This document shows, one piece after another, positions 34,366 to 39,578 of a stretch of DNA of 39,578 bases; the stretch's first letter is position 1, and the number at the start of each line of letters is the position of its first letter. Position numbers and translations under genes: made by a program. The stretch comes from GCA-020356105 sp041602815. Its GTDB lineage: Bacteria; Pseudomonadota; Alphaproteobacteria; UBA8366; JADFVY01. The DNA is taken from positions 1 to 39,578 of the forward strand of contig JBFIFO010000013.1 in NCBI GenBank assembly GCA_041602815.1. The letters are read 5' to 3'. The notes under the pieces were generated by a model. That model was not told the DNA's origin. It worked only from the letters and a program-made list of their open reading frames with translations, and did not search any database.

Positions 34366-35511
34366 CTACCATCCGTTCACGCGCGGCCATTCCTCGACGA
34401 CCGCGCCGGCAGCGTCGAGGACATGGTAGCGGTCGTGCGCGGCGGCGGTCATGCAGACGTGGTTGGGGAAGATCCGGATACGGCTGCCGACCGGAAATTC
34501 ATCCCATGGCGGCTCGGCGCCGCCGGGCAGCGCGAGCTGGCCGTGCTCCTGGCTGACGGCGGCGAGATACATGCGGTCGGGCCGCGGCTGTCCGCCCACT
34601 CCCATCACCGTGCCGTAGCCGGTCTCGCCATCGAATTCGGACGGGCCGATGTCCTTCGACATGGCGAGCCCGCCGGCATCGACGATGATGCGCCGGGAGC
34701 GGCGGTTGTGGCCGATCACGCTGGCCAGCACGGTGACCGCGATGTGGTCCCAGCTGCACGAGCCGATCAGCACCTGGTCGACGTCGCCGAACATGTAGAC
34801 ACCGGGGCGCATTTCGGTCACCCCGTCGAGGTGCTGCACATAGCGTGCCGTCGGCGTCGAGCCGGCCGAGACCACCGGGCAGGGCAGGCCGGCCGCGCGC
34901 AGCAGCTCCGCCGCCTTGACGACGCCGTCGCGCTCCGCCTCGGCCACTGCCTTGATCGCCTTGGCGGAATTGCAGTGGTAGGACTGCCCCGCATGGGTCA
35001 GCACGCCGCGCAGCTCCAGCGCCGCCGACTGGTGGATGACCTGGCCGAGATTGACGATGTCGTCGGCCTCGCTCACCGGATCGAGCCCGCAGCGCCCGCC
35101 GCCGGTGTCGATTTCGATCATCATCGGGAACTTGCGGCCCAGCTTGGCGGCGCGGATCGCGGTCTCGGCCGCGGCGCCCATGTTGTCGGTCACCAGGATC
35201 AGCGCATCGCCCATCTCCTGAATCGCCGCCGCCGCGCCGATCTTCGACGGCACGAAGCCGACCGCGTACAGGATGTCCTTGAAGCCGTTCTCGGCGAAAT
35301 AATGCGCCTCCTTGAGCGTCGAGACCGTAATGCCGCCGAAATGGCCCTCCGTGGCGAGCCGGGCCACATCCGCCGATTTCGCGGTCTTCATGTGCGGCCG
35401 CAGATGGACGCCCAGCCTCGTCATGTGCGCGGCCATCAGCTGGCAGTTGGACTCCAGCACGGTGCGGTCGAGCAAGAGGCAGGGGGTCGGCAGCGTATCG
35501 AAGTGTTCCAT
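34366..35511 (-). CDS. D-threonine aldolase/D-serine dehydratase-type PLP enzyme (DSD1 family)
   Basis: A 381-residue fold-type III PLP enzyme. The N-terminal alanine-racemase-like barrel starts DTLPTPCLLLDRTVLESNC and holds the PLP lysine in RPHMKTAKS (Lys 42). EIDTGGGRCGLDP and the SAGSTPTARY phosphate-binding segment follow. The C-terminal domain has the zinc ligands in PNHVCM (His 351, Cys 353). This set is that of D-threonine aldolase and eukaryote-type D-serine dehydratase. The choice between aldolase and dehydratase cannot be made from sequence. Start ATG at 35511 (MEHFDTLPTP) by family alignment. It is transcribed away from the ABC exporter's 3' end, in the same direction. Confidence 0.88.
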   Translation of the reverse strand: MEHFDTLPTPCLLLDRTVLESNCQLMAAHMTRLGVHLRPHMKTAKSADVARLATEGHFGGITVSTLKEAHYFAENGFKDILYAVGFVPSKIGAAAAIQEMGDALILVTDNMGAAAETAIRAAKLGRKFPMMIEIDTGGGRCGLDPVSEADDIVNLGQVIHQSAALELRGVLTHAGQSYHCNSAKAIKAVAEAERDGVVKAAELLRAAGLPCPVVSAGSTPTARYVQHLDGVTEMRPGVYMFGDVDQVLIGSCSWDHIAVTVLASVIGHNRRSRRIIVDAGGLAMSKDIGPSEFDGETGYGTVMGVGGQPRPDRMYLAAVSQEHGQLALPGGAEPPWDEFPVGSRIRIFPNHVCMTAAAHDRYHVLDAAGAVVEEWPRVNGW

Positions 35512-35674
35512 GGGCCGCGATCTTATCCGAAGGCCGAGCATCTACAATCGAAATCCGCCGGGGCGGACCCCGGATGTGCGGAACGAGCCCATGCGTTAGG
35601 GTTTTCTGCGGCTCTCGCGGGCGGCGCGCCGGGCGCATCGCCGGCAAACGGGCAATTATCGACGCGCCTTGCTC

Positions 35675-37555
35675 TCAGTACGCCTGCTGCAGCTCGCCGC
35701 CCGCGTCGCGCGCCGGGCCGGCCTCCGCCTCCATTCCGAGAAAGCCGCCCGACTGGCGCTCCCAGAGCTGGCTGTAGAGGCCCCCGCTGCGCAACAGTTC
35801 CTGGTGGCTCCCCTGCTCGACGATGTGGCCATGATCCATCACCACAAGTCGGTCGAGGGCGGCGATGGTGGACAGCCGGTGGGCGATGGCGATCACGGTC
35901 TTTCCCGCCATCAGATTGTGGAGCTGCCCCTGGATCGCCGCCTCGACCTCCGAATCCAGCGCCGATGTCGCTTCGTCGAGCACCAGGATCGGTGCGTCCT
36001 TGAGGATCACCCGGGCGATTGCGATGCGCTGCCGCTGGCCACCGGAGAGCTTGACGCCGCGCTCGCCCACCCGCGCGTCATAGCCGCGCCGGCCCTGCGG
36101 GTCGACGAGGTTCGGGATGAAGTCCTGGGCCTCGGCCAGTTCGGCCGCGCGCACGATGTCCGCCTCGCCCGCCTCGGGCCGGCCGTAGCGGATGTTGTCG
36201 CGGATCGAACGGTGCAACAGCGACGTGTCCTGGGTGACCATGGCGATGCAGGCGCGCAGGCTTTCCTGGGTCACCCTGGCCACATCCTGGCCGTCGATCA
36301 GGATGCGCCCGCCCTCCAGGTCGTGGAAGCGCAGGAGCAGGTTGACCAGGGTCGACTTCCCGGCGCCGGAGCGCCCCACAAGGCCGACCTTCTCGCCGGG
36401 GTGCACGGTCAGGGTGACGTTTTCGAGTGCACCGCGCTCCTTGCCGTAATGGAACCGGACGTTTTCGAAGCGGATCTCGCCATCCGTCACCGTCAGCGGG
36501 CGGGCGTCGGGCCGGTCCACGACCTCGTAGGGGCGCGAGATGGTCTCGATACCGTTTTCCACCGTGCCGATATTCTCGAACAGCGCGGCGATGGTGTGCA
36601 GGATCCAGCCGGACATCTGGTTGAGGCGGATGATCAGGCCGTTGGCCACCGCGATGGCGCCGACGCCGATGCTGCCGTCCAGCCAGAGCAGGATCGAGAG
36701 CACCGCCATGGCCAGAAGCAGCGCGCCGTTGAGCACGACCAGCGCCACGGTCAGGGAGAGGGCCAGCCGCATCAGGTTGCGCAAGGCCCGCGTATGCCGC
36801 CTCAGGCTCTCCTTGACGAAGGCTTCCTCGCGCTCGGCGTGGGCGAAGAGCTTGACCGACTGGATGTTCGTGTAGCTGTCCACCACATGGCCGGTCAGCG
36901 CCGAGGTGGCCTCCGATGCCGCGGCCGAGCGTCCGCGCACCGTCGGCACCAGGAAGACGATCACCGCGATGTAGCCCAGCGCCCAGACGGCAACCGGCAA
37001 CAGCAGGCGCCAGTCGAGCGCGATGAACAGCGCCATGATGCCGATCAGGAAGATCAGCAGGAACCACACGCCGTCGATCACGTTGAGCACCGCCTCCCGC
37101 AGCGCTTGGCCGGTCTGCATGACCTTCTGCGCGATGCGCCCGGCGAAGTCGTTCTGGAAGTATGACAGGCTCTGCCGCAGGACGTAGCGGTGATTGCGCC
37201 ACCGCACACCATTGGTCAGGCCGGGTACCAGCGCCAGGTTGACCAGTCCGCGCGAGATGATCACCGCCGCGGGACGGACGACGACCGCGATCAACCCCAT
37301 GGCGATCAGCGCCGTCGCATGGGTCTCAAGGAAGCTTTCCGGGCCGGACTCGGCCATCCATTCGACAATGATTCCAAGAAAGGCATAGAGCGCCAGTTCC
37401 GAGAGCGCCGCGAGCCCGGAAACGGCCAGGATCAACAGCAGCAACCACTTGATCGGCCTGAGAAAATGCCAAAAAAAGGCGCCGGTTTTGTCCGGCGGCC
37501 GGACGATCTCGTCCGGTGCCAGCGGATCGAATATACGCTCGAAAAAACCATACAT
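35675..37555 (-). CDS. MsbA-type ABC exporter (fused membrane and ATPase domains)
   Basis: A 626-residue half-transporter. Six membrane helices occupy about 25-320 (for example WLLLLILAVSGLAALSELAL and VWFLLIFLIGIMALFIALDW). The ATPase domain has Walker A GRSGAGKST, Q-loop VTQDTSLLHRSI, signature LSGGQRQRIAIARVIL, Walker B ILVLDEATSALD and the H-loop AIAHRLS. It should act as a homodimer exporting lipid, drug or peptide; the substrate is not evident. The ATG at 37555 has GGGAAG seven bases upstream and was preferred to an ATG at 37573. It is divergent from the oxidoreductase gene. Confidence 0.92.
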   Translation of the reverse strand: MYGFFERIFDPLAPDEIVRPPDKTGAFFWHFLRPIKWLLLLILAVSGLAALSELALYAFLGIIVEWMAESGPESFLETHATALIAMGLIAVVVRPAAVIISRGLVNLALVPGLTNGVRWRNHRYVLRQSLSYFQNDFAGRIAQKVMQTGQALREAVLNVIDGVWFLLIFLIGIMALFIALDWRLLLPVAVWALGYIAVIVFLVPTVRGRSAAASEATSALTGHVVDSYTNIQSVKLFAHAEREEAFVKESLRRHTRALRNLMRLALSLTVALVVLNGALLLAMAVLSILLWLDGSIGVGAIAVANGLIIRLNQMSGWILHTIAALFENIGTVENGIETISRPYEVVDRPDARPLTVTDGEIRFENVRFHYGKERGALENVTLTVHPGEKVGLVGRSGAGKSTLVNLLLRFHDLEGGRILIDGQDVARVTQESLRACIAMVTQDTSLLHRSIRDNIRYGRPEAGEADIVRAAELAEAQDFIPNLVDPQGRRGYDARVGERGVKLSGGQRQRIAIARVILKDAPILVLDEATSALDSEVEAAIQGQLHNLMAGKTVIAIAHRLSTIAALDRLVVMDHGHIVEQGSHQELLRSGGLYSQLWERQSGGFLGMEAEAGPARDAGGELQQAY

Positions 37556-37745
37556 GGACAAACTTCCCAACATAGCGGCGGTTGAACCGCCCTTGCGCCG
37601 GCGCAGCCGGGAACACGAACGATGGAACGGGAACGCTGGCGACAGAACCGAAAAAACCGGCGGCAGTCTAACAGCCGGGATGAGAACAAAACAGGGGCAA
37701 CGACCCGAAGTCGTGTCTTCCGATCGTCAGCATACTGATAGACAC

Positions 37746-37775
37746 TTGTCCGCCGCGGAGCGCGGCGCATATAGT
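37746..37775 (+). promoter_or_regulatory. candidate promoter of the aldehyde:ferredoxin oxidoreductase gene
   Basis: TTGTCC (37746-37751) and TATAGT (37770-37775) are separated by 18 bases, 59 bases before the start codon, inside the divergent gap with the ABC exporter. Confidence 0.4.
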
Positions 37776-37834
37776 CCCGTAATCGAACGCCCCCCAATCC
37801 AGCGGAACGCCTCAACCAGCCAGGCGAGAACGGC

Positions 37835-39556
37835 ATGCGTACCTACCTGCATATCAACCTTGACGACCGGAGCATCGAACGCGAGGCGATGGAGGGCGAG
37901 GCGCTGGCCCGTGCCGGCCGCTACCACATCGTCAGGACGCTGCTCGACAGGGGCGCCGCCACGGTCGACCCGCTGTCGCCGGACAACCCGTTGATCTTCT
38001 CGGCCGGGCCGTTCGCCGGCACCAACTTCTCCAACGCCAACCGGCTGTCGGTCGGCTGCAAGAGCCCGCTGACCGGCGGCGTCAAGGAGGCCAATTCCGG
38101 CGGCACCTTCGCCTTTGCGCTCGGCCAGCTGGAGCTGGCCGGGCTGACACTGTACGGCGCGTCGGAGGACTGGGTGGTGATCCGCATCCCCAAGAAGGGC
38201 GAGATCACGTTCGAGGACGCGACGCCCTACATGGGCAAGGGCAATATCGAGGCCGCGGCGCTGCTGCATGAAAGATACGGCGACAAGGTCAGCCTCGCGA
38301 TCTGCGGGCCGGTCGGCGAGTATCTCGGGCTGATCGCCGGCATCGCCTTTACCGACCCGGAGGGCCGGCCCGTGCGCATCGCCGCGCGCGGCGGCGTCGG
38401 CGCGGTGATGGGATCGAAGAAGGTCAAGGCAATCGTCGTCGACAGGCACAAGATGCCGCCGTTCCACGACCGCAGGAAGGTCATGGAATCGGTCAAGGGC
38501 TACAACGCCAAGCTCGCCGCCGAGCCGGCGATCGAGAACTACACCAAGCTCGGCACCGCGATGATGGCCGACGTGATGAACCATGTCGGCGGCATCCCGG
38601 TGCGCAACTTCAGCGACGGCCGGCTCGTCGACACCGAGGTCGAGACCATGAAGATGGGCGGCCAGCACATCCGCGAGCGCAACCTCGCGCGCGGCGGCGA
38701 GACCGAGCATGCCTGCATGCCCGGCTGCATGATCAAATGCTCCAACATCTATGTCGACGAGGACGGCGAAGAGATCGTATCGCCCCTCGAATACGAGACG
38801 CTCGGCCTGATGGGCACCAATTGCGGGCTCACCGACCCGGACGACCTCGCGCGCCTCAACGCCGTCGCCAACGACCTCGGCATCGATACGATCGAGACCG
38901 GCGCCATGCTGGCGGTGCTGATGGAAGCCGGCCAGGCCGAGTTCGGCGACGTCGCCTTCATGGCGGCGGCGCTCGAGGACATCCGCAAGGGCACCGAGCG
39001 CGGGCGCCTCTTGGCCCACGGCACGGCCCATGTCGGCGAGCATTACCAGGTCCGGCGCGTGCCGGTGATCAAGAAGCAGGCGATCAGCGCCTACGATCCG
39101 CGCATCATCGAGGTCACCGCGATCTCGATGATGGTCTCCGCGCAGGGCGCCGACCACACCGTCGGGAACCTCCCGGTCTACGAGTGCGCCGGCAAGGACA
39201 CCGCGCACCTGACCGGCGTTTCGATGGAGATGCAGACCAACTCGGCGGCGGCGGATTCGCTGGGCATCTGCATCTTCGGCCGGGCCGTGACCAACATTAA
39301 CCACGCCTTCATGGTCAACGCCATCAACAACGCCCTGGGCACCGACCTTCCGACCGAGTTCTTCGCCCAGCTCGGCCGCGAGACGCTGGAGCTCGAGGCG
39401 CGGTTCAACGCGCAGGCCGGATTCACGGCTGAGGACGACGAGCTCCCCGCCTTCTTCCGCGACGAGGCGCTGCCCCCCAGCGGCAAGAAAGCCCGGCACC
39501 GGGTGGACGACATCCACAAATTCCGCAGCGCCTGGCTGGAGGGACGGGCGGGGTGA
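37835..39556 (+). CDS. aldehyde:ferredoxin oxidoreductase family (tungsten) enzyme
   Basis: A 573-residue tungstopterin oxidoreductase. N-terminal features NPLIFSAGPFAGTNFSNANR and LSVGCKSPLTGGVKEANSGG are the cofactor-binding entry. Cluster-ligating cysteines are Cys 294, 298 and 302 (CMPGCMIKC) and Cys 479 (DSLGIC), giving a 4Fe-4S site. The spacing between the first two is three residues rather than the two of the archaeal prototype. The family oxidises aldehydes or related substrates with ferredoxin; the substrate here is unknown. GGCGAG lies upstream of the ATG. The gene is complete, ending 22 bases before the window edge. No ferredoxin or tungstate transporter is seen nearby. Confidence 0.92.
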   Translation: MRTYLHINLDDRSIEREAMEGEALARAGRYHIVRTLLDRGAATVDPLSPDNPLIFSAGPFAGTNFSNANRLSVGCKSPLTGGVKEANSGGTFAFALGQLELAGLTLYGASEDWVVIRIPKKGEITFEDATPYMGKGNIEAAALLHERYGDKVSLAICGPVGEYLGLIAGIAFTDPEGRPVRIAARGGVGAVMGSKKVKAIVVDRHKMPPFHDRRKVMESVKGYNAKLAAEPAIENYTKLGTAMMADVMNHVGGIPVRNFSDGRLVDTEVETMKMGGQHIRERNLARGGETEHACMPGCMIKCSNIYVDEDGEEIVSPLEYETLGLMGTNCGLTDPDDLARLNAVANDLGIDTIETGAMLAVLMEAGQAEFGDVAFMAAALEDIRKGTERGRLLAHGTAHVGEHYQVRRVPVIKKQAISAYDPRIIEVTAISMMVSAQGADHTVGNLPVYECAGKDTAHLTGVSMEMQTNSAAADSLGICIFGRAVTNINHAFMVNAINNALGTDLPTEFFAQLGRETLELEARFNAQAGFTAEDDELPAFFRDEALPPSGKKARHRVDDIHKFRSAWLEGRAG

Positions 39557-39578
39557 AATAGACCCCCTCCCCAACCCC

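Overview
The window is high-GC DNA (roughly 65% by eye) with the codon use and gene order of an alphaproteobacterium, probably Rhodospirillales-like. This rests on the imp-type order of the type VI secretion (T6SS) genes, a small DUF1127 gene, and the protein style throughout; no rRNA or other phylogenetic marker is present to fix the genus. The main content, about 1-26 kb, is a T6SS locus. It is followed by an envelope-kinase block (26.5-31.5 kb), a tRNA-Glu gene, and unrelated metabolic and transport genes (32-39.6 kb).

Region 1 (1-7389, all minus strand) is a VgrG cargo operon. In transcription order it holds vgrG, a DUF6484 tip-associated protein, a DUF2169 adaptor, a degenerate ketoacyl-synthase-like protein, a DUF4150 PAAR-like effector with a GHH2-type HNH/EndoVII nuclease end, a beta-propeller protein that is the probable immunity protein, and the start of a TIGR02270 gene cut by the window edge. 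The effector C-terminus and its partner are visibly AT-richer than the rest, as expected of an exchangeable toxin/immunity cassette.

Region 2 (7563-14031) is an accessory zone. It contains a truncated TssB-TssC hybrid, a TPR-methyltransferase, a small protein with a caspase/DUF4347-like His-Cys signature, a SprT-like metallopeptidase, a TcdA/TcdB-like glycosyltransferase, a permuted NlpC/P60 (YiiX-like) protein, and between the last two a decayed copy of the 3' end of clpV. That scar suggests effector cassettes have been inserted or exchanged at the clpV tail.

Region 3 (14097-25168, minus strand) is the core T6SS run: tssA, tssB, tssC, hcp, tagJ (impE), tssE, tssF, tssG, clpV. The last genes overlap and are probably translationally coupled. 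The membrane complex (TssJ, TssL, TssM), TssK and any FHA protein are not in the window.

Region 4 (25592-31487) holds a GNAT acetyltransferase, a LysM-TPR lipoprotein (plus strand), and a minus-strand operon of a PpkA-like membrane Ser/Thr kinase, a LysM/NodB polysaccharide deacetylase lipoprotein and a TPR lipoprotein. A cell-wall-linked regulatory role for the T6SS is inferred, not shown.

Region 5 (31745-39578) has tRNA-Glu(CTC), a ureohydrolase with an adjacent orphan substrate-binding protein, a DUF1127 protein, a D-threonine-aldolase/D-serine-dehydratase-type enzyme, an MsbA-type ABC exporter, and a tungsten-type aldehyde:ferredoxin oxidoreductase.
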